From the NCBI GenBank assembly GCA_023386645.1, contig JAEWJI010000054.1, positions 1 through 54,486 of the forward strand: DNA of 54,486 nt, read 5' to 3'. Positions 22,257 through 30,220 of the stretch are shown piece by piece. The stretch comes from Pseudomonadota bacterium (GTDB lineage: Bacteria > Pseudomonadota > Alphaproteobacteria > Caulobacterales > Caulobacteraceae). Both the position numbers and the translations under genes were made by a program. Every line of letters starts with the position of its first letter. Positions within the stretch are counted from its first letter, which is position 1. The notes under the pieces are model-generated. The model ran no database searches, was not told the DNA's origin, and saw nothing but the letters and a program-made list of their open reading frames with translations.

Positions 22257-23236
22257 GGGTGCACGAACACGCCGGGGGTGTTGCGAAGGTTGGTCGCCCC
22301 ATCGTTGAAGACGTGAAGCTTCAGCCCCGCCCCCCGCAGGGCCAGCGGCAGGGTAACCTGGTCGCGGGCGAGATGCCGCCGCGCCAGTCCGAACACGCGA
22401 CGCATGGCCAGGGATGTCGCGGCCCCCGCCTTCATGCCGATGAGGCCCGTCTCATAGAGGCCGTCGTGCTCGGGGAAGTCCTCGTCGCGCAGGCGGCGCT
22501 CGAAGTCCTGAACCTCCTCGAACGAGGCCCGGCCGCCCTTCAGGATGCCGACCAGTTCGTCATAGACGCAGTCGCGCTCATAGTGGCTGAAGACGCAGAG
22601 ATCGGCCTCGTCCAGCGCCGTCGACATCTGCTCCAGGATCGGCTGTTGGGCGGAGACCCGGGAGTCCGCCCAGATCAGCTTGGTCCCCTCCGGAAAAAAG
22701 GAGGCCAGGCAGTATTTGTGGAAGAGCACCGTCAGCTTCGGATGGGCGTCCCAATAGAGGCTGGGCTGGAAGCGCCACCGGGACAGATCGATGGGGGTGT
22801 CGCCGAACACGCGCATGTCCGGCCAGACGGTCGTATTGTTCGGCAAGGCGTGGCGGGGGCCGGCGATGGCTGTGAAGACGACCGCGTGATCCCCCGCCGC
22901 TTGAGGCGCGAGGGCGTAGAACGGCTGCATCAGCGGCTTGGCGCGGCGCGAGCCGGTCGCGGCGGGGTTTCGCGACTGGGCCGACTGGAGCTGGCGCGCG
23001 CGCGCGGGCTCGCTGGTGATGAAGTGCAGGAACGGGTCATCGGCGGGACCCAGGCTCGCTGCCGTCCTGTGCGCGCTCGCATCGAACCAGGGGGCGGGCG
23101 ACCGCCCCTCGCGCGCCCCGAACTTCACATAGTGATCCAGGGGATCGACACCTTCGCGCGCCACGTCCGGGTTGGCAGCCAGATAGAAATCGGCGTCGAA
23201 GTATTCGGCGATCAGGCTTTGGGCGAGTTTGCTCAT
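22250..23236 (-). CDS. Two-domain glycan protein: NPDV repeat domain plus TOD1/MUCI70 (DUF616-like) glycosyltransferase domain
   Basis: A 328-residue protein. Residues 11-52 carry a module EYFDADFYLAANPDVAREGV, then DPLDHYVKFGAREGRSP, known from some large alphaproteobacterial surface-glycan and secreted proteins. From about 115 it shows the order of motifs of the TOD1/MUCI70 family: VFTAIAGPRHALP, then TKLIWADSRVSAQQP, LCVFSHYERDCVYDELVGIL, then DGLYETGLIGMKAG and a late RDQVTLPLAL. That family is predicted to hold glycosyltransferases; bacterial roles are poorly described. The assignment is from recalled motif order, not a search. It lies between the dehydrogenase (14-base gap) and the GT2. 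Confidence 0.65.
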   Translation of the reverse strand: MSKLAQSLIAEYFDADFYLAANPDVAREGVDPLDHYVKFGAREGRSPAPWFDASAHRTAASLGPADDPFLHFITSEPARARQLQSAQSRNPAATGSRRAKPLMQPFYALAPQAAGDHAVVFTAIAGPRHALPNNTTVWPDMRVFGDTPIDLSRWRFQPSLYWDAHPKLTVLFHKYCLASFFPEGTKLIWADSRVSAQQPILEQMSTALDEADLCVFSHYERDCVYDELVGILKGGRASFEEVQDFERRLRDEDFPEHDGLYETGLIGMKAGAATSLAMRRVFGLARRHLARDQVTLPLALRGAGLKLHVFNDGATNLRNTPGVFVHPW

Positions 23237-23250
23237 GCGGCGATCCGCTC

Positions 23251-24585
23251 TCAGGCGCTGTAGAGGCCGGGGAACGGCTGCCGGTACCGCCCCCGCGTAT
23301 CGACGATGGCCCGCGCCTGCTCGCGGATGCGCGGGTAGTCGTAATAGTCGTGGTCGGTGGCGATGATGACGCAGTCGTAGTCGCCGAGGCCCTCGACGCC
23401 GCAGTCCACCTGTCTGACGCCCTCCGGCGCCTCGTGCCGGTTCAGGTCGGTCACGTAGCGATCGTCATATTCGATGCGGGCGCCAAGCGACCGAAGTTGC
23501 TGAACGATCAGCATCGCCGGGCTTTCGCGCAGATCGTCGACATTCTTCTTGTAGGCCAGGCCGCAGATCAGGACGCGGCTGCCGTTCACGGGCTTGCCGG
23601 CGTCGTTCAGGGCCTTCAGGACCTTGCTGACCACGAAGTCGGGCATGGCGGAGTTCACCTGCCCCGCCAGTTCGATGAACCGGGTGTCGATCCCGTACTC
23701 GCGCGCCTTCCAGGTCATGTAGAAGGGGTCGATGGGAATGCAGTGGCCGCCCAAGCCGGGCCCCGGCCAGAAGGCGGTGAAGCCAAAAGGCTTGGTCGCG
23801 GCGGCCGAGATCACCTCGTGGATGTTGATGTCCATCCGGTCGGCGACGATCTTCATCTCGTTGACCAGCCCGATGTTCACGCAGCGGTGGATGTTCTCAA
23901 GCAGCTTGGTCATCTCCGCGGTCCGGATCGAGGAGACCTCGACCACGCGGTCGGTCATCTGACCGTAGAGATAGGCGGCGCGACGTCGGCACTCGGCGGT
24001 ATGGCCTCCGCACACCTTGGGCGTGTTGTGGGTCGAGAAGTTCGGATTGCCCGGATCCTCACGTTCCGGCGAATAGGCCAGAAAGATATCGCGCCCCAGC
24101 TCCAGGCCCGCCGCCTCGAGGGCAGGGAGGAAGAACTCTTCCGTCGCGCCGGGATACACCGTGGATTCCAGCGCCAGCAGTTGGCCCGCCCGCAGATGGG
24201 GCCGCAGGGCCGCGACCGCTTCGGCCACGAACCGCATGTCGGGCGTTCGATGCGGCGTAAGCGGGGTGGGCACGCAAACCAGTACGGCATCCGCTTCCGC
24301 CAGGCGGGCGTAATCGCTTGTCAGGCGGCAGCGACCGCTTTCGATGAGGGTGGCGACGGCGCTGTCGACGATGTGGCGAATGGGGGACCGGGCCTCGGAC
24401 AGCAGGGCGACCCGCTCGTCACTCGCGTCCAGGCCGATGACCGGAAATCCGACCTCGCAGAACCGCATCAACAGGGGCAGGCCGACATAACCCAGACCCA
24501 CAACCGCGACCGTAAGACGCCGACTGTCGACCGCAGTCCGGAAGTCGTCCGCCGATGCGTCTCCATCACCCAGGTTATCGAACAT
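23251..24585 (-). CDS. UDP-sugar 6-dehydrogenase, WbpA/TuaD-like
   Basis: A 444-residue UDP-glucose/GDP-mannose dehydrogenase family enzyme making a UDP-uronic acid, probably UDP-N-acetylglucosaminuronate. The NAD site is VAVVGLGYVGLPLLMRF (GxGYVG at about 30-35), the central helix NIHRCVNIGLVNEMKIVADR, and the catalytic cysteine Cys282 lies in GLGGHCIPIDPFYM. The C-terminal domain begins RVLICGLAYKKNVDDLRESP. It heads the five-gene cluster that follows tRNA-Ala. A paralogue of a different subtype lies at 53161; the two are clearly distinct proteins. Confidence 0.9.
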   Translation of the reverse strand: MFDNLGDGDASADDFRTAVDSRRLTVAVVGLGYVGLPLLMRFCEVGFPVIGLDASDERVALLSEARSPIRHIVDSAVATLIESGRCRLTSDYARLAEADAVLVCVPTPLTPHRTPDMRFVAEAVAALRPHLRAGQLLALESTVYPGATEEFFLPALEAAGLELGRDIFLAYSPEREDPGNPNFSTHNTPKVCGGHTAECRRRAAYLYGQMTDRVVEVSSIRTAEMTKLLENIHRCVNIGLVNEMKIVADRMDINIHEVISAAATKPFGFTAFWPGPGLGGHCIPIDPFYMTWKAREYGIDTRFIELAGQVNSAMPDFVVSKVLKALNDAGKPVNGSRVLICGLAYKKNVDDLRESPAMLIVQQLRSLGARIEYDDRYVTDLNRHEAPEGVRQVDCGVEGLGDYDCVIIATDHDYYDYPRIREQARAIVDTRGRYRQPFPGLYSA

Positions 24586-24640
24586 CGACCGAAAAGCCCA
24601 CCGAACAGCGAGTTTTCAATGACACGAGAAACGCCGGGCC

Positions 24641-24657
24641 CGCAACCCTTGGTTGCG
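24641..24657. repeat. Perfect stem-loop between tRNA-Ala and the polysaccharide cluster
   Basis: CGCAACC (24641-24647), loop CTT, GGTTGCG (24651-24657). It is downstream of the tRNA on the minus strand and in the leader of the dehydrogenase gene. There is no U-run, so it may be an RNA-processing or leader structure rather than a terminator. Confidence 0.4.
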
Positions 24658-24742
24658 CGTCAGCCGAGACGCGACCAAGCCGCGGGCGCGCCTGAAGAGA
24701 CCGCGCCGCCGGTCAGGGGAGATGGATCCAAAGGAAAACGCC

Positions 24743-24818
<76 letters not shown>

Positions 24819-24974
24819 CAGATCCCGGAGCGTATCCGGGTTCAGGCGAGGGCGCGACATACGAGCCGGAGCGGCGGGCGTCAACGGGCCGCAACGGGGC
24901 AGGCCGCAAATCGTTGGCTATGTTCGATACGGCCGCGCTAGAAGCGGCGGCCGAATGAGCTTGAGGAGTTCCGA

Positions 24975-25277
24975 ATGGGCGAGGCGATCGTCTGGCTGGT
25001 CAACGCCATCATCACCCTGATGACCTGGTTCATCATCGCCTCGGCGATCCTGAGCTGGCTGATCGCGTTCGATGTGATCAACACCAGGAACCGGTTCGTC
25101 GGCCAGCTGGCCATGTTCCTGGACCGGGTGACGGCGCCCCTGCTGGAGCCGTTCCGCCGGATCATCCCGAGCATCGGGGGCATCGACATCTCGCCGATCG
25201 TGGTGCTGCTGCTGCTGCGGTTCGTGCAGATCGCCTTCAACAACATGGCCGCGCCGCACCTGATCTATCTGCTCTGA
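24975..25277 (+). CDS. YggT family membrane protein
   Basis: A 100-residue protein with two membrane segments separated by a conserved amphipathic loop: IVWLVNAIITLMTWFIIASA (about 5-24), the family motif VTAPLLEPFRRIIPSIGGID, and ISPIVVLLLLRFVQIAF (about 72-88). YggT proteins are linked to cell-envelope, division-associated or osmotic functions, but the molecular role is unsettled. GAGGAG is upstream of the ATG. It is monocistronic. Confidence 0.9.
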   Translation: MGEAIVWLVNAIITLMTWFIIASAILSWLIAFDVINTRNRFVGQLAMFLDRVTAPLLEPFRRIIPSIGGIDISPIVVLLLLRFVQIAFNNMAAPHLIYLL

Positions 25278-25413
25278 GCCGCTCCGGCGGGGGGCGAGCG
25301 CGGCGCCGGCGCCACGACGGCGATCGAACCGCCCGACGCCCTTGCGCCGCACAACGGGCGGTCTAGGGTGGCCGCCTCCCGGGCCTGAGGCAGGCCGCCG
25401 CCGTCCACGATCC

Positions 25414-26292
25414 ATGAGCACGATCCGCACAGTCGCCATCCTCGGCGCCGGCCAGATGGGCGTCGGCATCGCCCACGCGGTGGCGCTGGGCGGCTATCAG
25501 GTGCGGCTGCACGATATCGCCGCGGATCGGCTGCCGCAGGCGCTGGGCGTGATCGGCGCCAACCTGTCGCGTCAGGCGGCCAAGGGCGTGATCTCGGACC
25601 AGCAGGCGAAGGACGCCCTGGCGCGCGTGACGACCACCGGCGTCCTGGCCGAGGCGGCCCAGGCCGACCTGGTGATCGAGGCGGCGGTCGAGGACGAGGC
25701 GGTCAAGAAGGCGGTGTTCGCCGAGCTGACGCCCCTGCTGGCGGCCCACACCCTGCTGGCGTCCAACACCTCCTCGATCTCGATCACCCGGCTGGCGTCG
25801 GCGACCGACCGGCCCGAGCGGTTCATCGGCCTGCACTTCATGAAGCCCGCGCCGGTGATGAAGCTGGTCGAGATCATCCGGGGGATCGCGACCTCGGGCG
25901 AGACCTATGACGCGGCGGTGGCCTTCGCGGAATCGCTGGGCAAGACAACGACCAACTCCGAGGATTTTCCGGCCTTCATCGTCAACCGCATCCTGGTGCC
26001 GATGATCAACGAGGCGATCTACACCCTGTATGAAGGGGTCGGGAACGTGGCCTCGATCGACAAGGCGCTGAAGCTGGGGGCCAACCATCCGATGGGGCCG
26101 CTGGAGCTGGCGGACTTCATGGGGCTGGACGTGGTGCTGGCGATCATGAACGTGCTTTACGAAGGCCTGGCCGACAGCAAGTACCGGCCCTGTCCGCTGC
26201 TGGTGAAATACGTCGAGGCCGGATGGCTGGGCCAGAAGAGCGGGCGCGGCTTCTACGACTATTCCGGCGCGACGCCGGCCCCGACCCGCTAG
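25414..26292 (+). CDS. 3-hydroxybutyryl-CoA dehydrogenase (3-hydroxyacyl-CoA dehydrogenase family)
   Basis: A 292-residue enzyme oxidising (S)-3-hydroxyacyl-CoA with NAD(P). The N-terminal Rossmann motif is VAILGAGQMGVGIAHAVA (about 7-24). It is followed by LLASNTSSISITRLA, the catalytic His in GLHFMKPAPVMKLVEII, and the C-terminal domain NRILVPMINEAIYTLYEGVG, then GLDVVLAIMNVLYEGL, ending KSGRGFYDYSG. The ATG at 25414 gives the usual start. It could serve fatty-acid oxidation or the polyhydroxybutyrate/butyryl-CoA path; a PHB depolymerase occurs at 42853 but is not linked. Confidence 0.92.
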   Translation: MSTIRTVAILGAGQMGVGIAHAVALGGYQVRLHDIAADRLPQALGVIGANLSRQAAKGVISDQQAKDALARVTTTGVLAEAAQADLVIEAAVEDEAVKKAVFAELTPLLAAHTLLASNTSSISITRLASATDRPERFIGLHFMKPAPVMKLVEIIRGIATSGETYDAAVAFAESLGKTTTNSEDFPAFIVNRILVPMINEAIYTLYEGVGNVASIDKALKLGANHPMGPLELADFMGLDVVLAIMNVLYEGLADSKYRPCPLLVKYVEAGWLGQKSGRGFYDYSGATPAPTR

Positions 26293-26303
26293 GCCCGCCG
26301 CTG

Positions 26304-26873
26304 ATGATGCGCCGCTTCGACAGAGCCTCCGACCTGCCGGGCCAGAAGCCGGTCCGGTGGCGCAAGGGCCCGGGCTATACGGCCCTGGCCGCCCTGGCCG
26401 GGTTCGCCTGGCCGCCGCTGGTCCTGACCCTGCTGATCTGGCCGCCGCAGAACTGGCTGCCCGGGCGTGAGATCGACTGGCGGCTGGCGGTGCTGGCCAT
26501 CGGCCTGGTCGCCGTGCCGGCGGGGCTGTGGGTCCTGAACCGGGAGCGGGAGCGGACGGGGCGGCCTTCCAGCCGGCTGGGGGTGGCCTGGCGGTTCATG
26601 CTGTTCGGCGGCCTGGTGGCGGCCGCGCTGCAGGTCGCGACCACGATGGTGCTGATGGTCCTGGGCTGGTTCGAGGCGGGCGACCTGGGCCAGGCGGCGG
26701 GAGCGACGGAGACGACGCTCCTGATCTATGGCGTCGGCGGCCTGCCGGTCGTGATCCTGCTGGGGGTCAGCTACGCCTTGTGGGCAGGCCTGTGCGCCGC
26801 CTTCATCGCCTTCGAGGACGCGCCGGTGGTCAAGGACCGGCTGGGCGTGATGGGCGAAACGCGGGGCCGCTAG
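26304..26873 (+). CDS. Multi-pass membrane protein of unknown function
   Basis: A 189-residue protein with about four hydrophobic segments: residues 26-46 (ALAALAGFAWPPLVLTLLIW), 60-78 (LAVLAIGLVAVPAGLWVL), 96-118 (FMLFGGLVAAALQVATTMVL) and 140-165 (LIYGVGGLPVVILLGVSYAL). The N-terminus is basic and hydrophilic (MRRFDRASDLPGQKPVRWRK), favouring cytoplasmic location. Two adjacent ATGs exist (26304, 26307). It follows the dehydrogenase by 11 bases and is probably cotranscribed. I recognise no family. Confidence 0.7.
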   Translation: MMRRFDRASDLPGQKPVRWRKGPGYTALAALAGFAWPPLVLTLLIWPPQNWLPGREIDWRLAVLAIGLVAVPAGLWVLNRERERTGRPSSRLGVAWRFMLFGGLVAAALQVATTMVLMVLGWFEAGDLGQAAGATETTLLIYGVGGLPVVILLGVSYALWAGLCAAFIAFEDAPVVKDRLGVMGETRGR

Positions 26874-26952
26874 GGGCCCGCCACGAATTCCGTTTGACGC
26901 GCCGCCGAGAGCGGCCAAGGTTCGACCGGTCATCATCCGGGGGGACAGATCG

Positions 26953-28206
26953 ATGGTCGCCGCTCACATCGAGGCCGAGCCGAGGCCGGCGCTGCAGCCC
27001 GAGCCCGTTCGGCCGCAGGACCGCATCTTCAATCTGGACGTCCTGCGCGGCTGGGCCGTGCTGGGGATCCTGGCGGTCAACGCCATGGCCTTCGCCTGGC
27101 CCGTGGCGCTGCAGATGGGGATGCCGGTCGAGCCGCCCTATCCGCACAGCCCGGCCAACATCCTGGGCCACTGGGTCACGGACGTCTTCTTTCACGACAA
27201 GTTTCGCAGCCTGTTCTCCATGCTGTTCGGGGTCTCAGTCTTCCTGGTCGGGGGCCAGGAAGGCGATCCGGCGCGCCAGCCGGTGCTCCAGCGACGGCTG
27301 ATCTGGCTGGCGGTGTTCGGCCTGATCCACGGAGCCGCGATCTGGTACGGCGACATCCTGCTGCATTACGCCTACTGCGGCCTGATCCTGATGGTCATGC
27401 GGTCCTGGCCGGGCCGGCGGCTGCTGTGGATCGGGGGCGGCCTGAACCTGGCCTTCGGCCTGATGGCGGTGGGCGGAGGCTTGGCCATGGGATTGATCCC
27501 GGGCGGGGGGGCCGGAGACAATCCCTTCGCCCCCACGGCCGAGACGCTGGGCGCCACGATCGCGGCTTACCAGTCCGGTTGGCCGTCGGCCCAGATCGAG
27601 AACCTGAAGGCCTGGGCGGTGCTGCAGAGCGCCAGCCTGTTCCTGATCCCGGTCACGGTCGGACTGATGATGCTGGGGCTCGGCCTGTTCAAGACGGGGT
27701 TCTTCAGCGGCCGCGCGCCGGTGTGGGTCTATGGCCTGCTGGTCGTCCTGGCCGGGGCGAACCTGGCGGTGCTGGGCCACTACGGCTGGATGGAGGCTAA
27801 CGCGGCGCCGGGCGCCGATCCGAGCCGCGGCCTGGCCGAGGCCGCGGCGGGTCTCGCCCCGCTGATCACCCTCGGCTATGCCTCCCTGCTCATCCTTATG
27901 ACCCGGTTCAGGCTCAAGGCGGTGACGGGGGTGCTGGCGCCGGTCGGGCGGATGGCCTTCACCAACTATCTGACCCAGAGCCTGTTCATGGCGGGGCTGT
28001 TCTACCTGCCGGGGGGGCCGATGGCGTTCGGGGACCCGGACTGGGGACCGGGGCGGCTGTGGACGGCGGTGCTGGCCATCTGGGCGCTGCAGCTGGTCTG
28101 GTCGCCTTTATGGCTGGCGGTCTTCCGGATGGGGCCGTTCGAGTGGCTGTGGCGCTGCGTCACCTACCGGCGGATGCTCCCGATCCTCAAAGAGCGGCGC
28201 GGCTAG
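26953..28206 (+). CDS. DUF418 family membrane protein
   Basis: A 417-residue polytopic protein. The N-terminal signature RIFNLDVLRGWAVLGILAVN (about 24-43) and the later FGLIHGAAIWYGDILLHYA are typical of DUF418/acyltransferase-3-like proteins. The C-terminal DUF418 part begins near 270, with RMAFTNYLTQSLFMAGLFY and a final FEWLWRCVTYRRMLP. About ten helices are seen. The family is thought to modify or move cell-surface components, but substrates are unknown. GGGGGGACAG precedes the ATG. Confidence 0.85.
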   Translation: MVAAHIEAEPRPALQPEPVRPQDRIFNLDVLRGWAVLGILAVNAMAFAWPVALQMGMPVEPPYPHSPANILGHWVTDVFFHDKFRSLFSMLFGVSVFLVGGQEGDPARQPVLQRRLIWLAVFGLIHGAAIWYGDILLHYAYCGLILMVMRSWPGRRLLWIGGGLNLAFGLMAVGGGLAMGLIPGGGAGDNPFAPTAETLGATIAAYQSGWPSAQIENLKAWAVLQSASLFLIPVTVGLMMLGLGLFKTGFFSGRAPVWVYGLLVVLAGANLAVLGHYGWMEANAAPGADPSRGLAEAAAGLAPLITLGYASLLILMTRFRLKAVTGVLAPVGRMAFTNYLTQSLFMAGLFYLPGGPMAFGDPDWGPGRLWTAVLAIWALQLVWSPLWLAVFRMGPFEWLWRCVTYRRMLPILKERRG

Positions 28207-28251
28207 GCATCCTGCGTTGCCGCCTTCCGGGCGATGGCTTAATCGCCCGGC

Positions 28252-29739
28252 ATGACCGACGCCGCCCCTCCCCGCCCCCTCGCCCGCAATCCCAGAGGCT
28301 TCGGCGACCGCCGGGGACGCGACCTGATCACCGAGCGGCGGATCGTCCAGGCGGTGTCGGAGGTCTATGAGCGCTGGGGGTTCGAGCCGCTGGAGACGCC
28401 GGCGTTCGAATACGCCGACGCGCTCGGCAAATTCCTGCCCGACGCCGACCGGCCGAACGAAGGGGTGTTCGCGCTCCAGGACGACCCGGAGGACGACGGC
28501 GCCGACAGCTGGATGGCGCTGCGCTACGACCACACCGCGCCGCTCGCTCGGTTCGCGGCCCAGACCTGGGAGACCCTGCCCAAGCCGTTCCGTCGCTACG
28601 CCTATGGTCCGGTGTGGCGCAACGAGAAGGTCGGGCCCGGCCGGTTCCGCGAGTTCTGGCAATGCGACGCTGACACGGTCGGCTCGGACCGGCCCGAGGC
28701 GGACGCCGAGATCGTGGCCATGGCGGTCGAGGGGCTGCAGGCCGCGGGCCTGCCCGCCGGATCGGCGGTGATCAAGATCAACAACCGCAAGCTGCTGGAC
28801 GGCTTGCTGGCCCAGTCCGGCGTCGAGGATGCGGCGCAGCGGCTGGTGGTCATGCGGGCGATCGACAAGCTGGATCGCCTGGGCGAGGGCGGAGTGCGCG
28901 ACCTGCTGGGCGAGGGGCGGCTGGACGAGAGCGGCGCCTTCACCCCCGGCGCGAAGCTGGCCGGACCGGCGATCGGCGCGGTGATGGCCTTCCTGAAGCC
29001 GGGAGGCGGCGCGCGGTCGGACGTTCTGAACCGTCTGTCGGACGTGGTCGGCGGCTCCGAAGCCGGGGCGGCGGGGATCGAGGAACTGGCCCGGATCGAT
29101 GCGGCGCTCAAGGCCATGGGCGTGCCCGAGGCCCAGGCCCGGTTCGATCCTGCCGTGGTGCGCGGGCTCGAATACTATACCGGCCCGGTCTACGAAGCCG
29201 AACTGCTGGCCCCCGGTTCGGTCAGCCTGGGCTCGATTGGCGGGGGCGGTCGCTATGACGACCTGATCGCCCGGTTCACCGGAGAGGCCGTGCCGGCGAC
29301 GGGCTTCTCCTTCGGGGTCAGCCGCCTGGCCTATGCCTTGAACGCGGCGCGGATGATCGAGGGCTCGACGGCGCCGGACCCGCGCGGGCCGGTGGTGGTC
29401 ATCGTGTTCAGCGGCGACGACATGCCGGTCTATCTGGAAGCGGCCGGAGAACTGCGCCGGGCCGGGATCGCGGCCGAGGTCTATCTCGGCAAGGCCGGGA
29501 TGAAGGCCCAGATGAAATACGCCGATCGCCGCAACGCGCCCGCCGCCGTGATCCTGGGCGGCGACGAGATCGCGGCGGGCCAGGCGACGATCAAGGACCT
29601 GGACGCAGGGCGGGCGGCGGCTGCGAACCTGACCGACAACGAGGCCTGGAAGGCCCTGCGGCCGGGTCAACGGACGGTGCCGCGCGGCGAGCTGGTCGCG
29701 ACCATCCAAAGCATTATCGAAGGATCTTCGAGAACCTGA
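28252..29739 (+). CDS. hisS: Histidine-tRNA ligase
   Basis: A 495-residue class II aminoacyl-tRNA synthetase. Motif 1 region: VYERWGFEPLETPAFEYADA. Motif 2: RYAYGPVWRNEKVGPGRFRE then FWQCDADTVGS. Histidine-A signature: RGLEYYTGPVYEAEL. Motif 3 area: GSIGGGGRYDDLIARFTG and TGFSFGVSRLAYAL. The C-terminal anticodon-binding domain starts at about 380 (VVVIVFSGDDMPVYLEAA). Slightly longer than the roughly 420-residue E. coli enzyme, as usual in the alphaproteobacterial group. The ATG at 28252 fits the family N-terminus. Candidate sRNA and terminator follow. Confidence 0.96.
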   Translation: MTDAAPPRPLARNPRGFGDRRGRDLITERRIVQAVSEVYERWGFEPLETPAFEYADALGKFLPDADRPNEGVFALQDDPEDDGADSWMALRYDHTAPLARFAAQTWETLPKPFRRYAYGPVWRNEKVGPGRFREFWQCDADTVGSDRPEADAEIVAMAVEGLQAAGLPAGSAVIKINNRKLLDGLLAQSGVEDAAQRLVVMRAIDKLDRLGEGGVRDLLGEGRLDESGAFTPGAKLAGPAIGAVMAFLKPGGGARSDVLNRLSDVVGGSEAGAAGIEELARIDAALKAMGVPEAQARFDPAVVRGLEYYTGPVYEAELLAPGSVSLGSIGGGGRYDDLIARFTGEAVPATGFSFGVSRLAYALNAARMIEGSTAPDPRGPVVVIVFSGDDMPVYLEAAGELRRAGIAAEVYLGKAGMKAQMKYADRRNAPAAVILGGDEIAAGQATIKDLDAGRAAAANLTDNEAWKALRPGQRTVPRGELVATIQSIIEGSSRT

Positions 29740-29801
29740 CCGCGACCTTGTGACTTATCGACGTTCAGTCGCCGGTCGCGCGGTTTTCATCGGCAGATTG
29801 A

Positions 29802-29830
29802 TTGACTTGGGGCCGGTTCAGGCGGCAAAT
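29802..29830 (+). promoter_or_regulatory. Candidate sigma-73 promoter for the small RNA
   Basis: TTGACT (29802-29807), 17 bases, then GCAAAT (29825-29830) followed by C. The -35 is near consensus and the -10 fits the Caulobacter-type GCTANAWC loosely. It lies 60 bases after the hisS stop with no downstream protein gene on this strand, which is what points to a non-coding transcript. Confidence 0.45.
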
Positions 29831-29836
29831 CAACGC

Positions 29837-29954
29837 ACTCGATCGGCGCGGCGCTGAAGCGTTGATGCAGATCGAAGGCGTTTCGGGGAGGAAACGTCCG
29901 CTCCGAATGGAGCGCGAAAGCCCGCTGCGATGTATCCCCCGCAGCGGGCTTTTT
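29837..29954 (+). ncRNA. Candidate small RNA with four consecutive stem-loops
   Basis: About 118 bases between the hisS stop and a convergent gene show ordered structure. A closing stem is TCGATC (29839-29844) with GATCGA (29870-29875) around a GC-rich inner hairpin. Next is CGTTTC-GGGGAG-GAAACG (29879-29896), which exposes GGGGAG in its loop, then CGCTCC-GAAT-GGAGCG (29899-29914). An 11-base-pair intrinsic terminator stem with a U5 tail follows (29919-29954). A promoter-like sequence lies at the expected distance upstream. No protein frame of interest is present. It could instead be a structured hisS 3' UTR. I cannot place it in a named sRNA family. Confidence 0.5.
29919..29954 (+). terminator. 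Rho-independent terminator (sRNA/hisS), possibly bidirectional
   Basis: AGCCCGCTGCG (29919-29929), a ten-base loop, and CGCAGCGGGCT (29940-29950) followed by TTTT: the strongest intrinsic terminator in the window. On the minus strand the stem is followed by TTTCG, so it could also end the 31,372-29,978 transcript. Confidence 0.8.
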
Positions 29955-29977
29955 CGTGCCTGCGCTCAGGTTGACCG

Positions 29978-30220
29978 TCAGACGAGGGCCGGCGCATCGG
30001 TCGCCACGACATCGATGCGGAGCAGAACCAAGCCGGCCTCATCCCTGACCACCAGGGCCGCGACCCGCCCGTCCCAGAGTTCCCGCGGGTGGTCGATCAT
30101 AAGCTGGCCGAAGTATCGGGCCGCTTCCCGCCGGACCATGTCCATATCGGGATACTCGGCGGTCGCGGTTTCGTCGGCCACGCCGAAACCGTTCTCGATG
30201 ACGAAGACGTATCGGGCCAT
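29978..30220 (-). CDS. Small DUF6894-like protein
   Basis: An 80-residue protein. ARYVFVIENGFGVADETATA, then YPDMDMVRREAARYFGQLM, WDGRVAALVVRDEAGLVLLR and an end in IDVVATDAP follow the pattern of DUF6894: short N-terminal strand, 'D..G....D....LPD...A..EA', helix, then 'W......V.DE.G..L..L.V'. These small proteins are abundant in Rhizobiales and Caulobacterales and their function is unknown. The ATG shares one base with the stop of the broken Crp/Fnr gene (TGATG), so it is coupled to that reading frame. Confidence 0.65.
   Translation of the reverse strand: MARYVFVIENGFGVADETATAEYPDMDMVRREAARYFGQLMIDHPRELWDGRVAALVVRDEAGLVLLRIDVVATDAPALV

Noticed and set aside
24586..24742. tRNA-adjacent integration site for a genomic island
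   Set aside because: No integrase, no direct repeat of the tRNA 3' end and no mobility gene were seen between 19,800 and 24,800; only the composition suggests transfer.
29885..29914. RNase P RNA-like GGGGAGGAAA string
   Set aside because: The string resembles the start of RNase P RNA, but the remaining conserved regions (about 400 bases) are absent.
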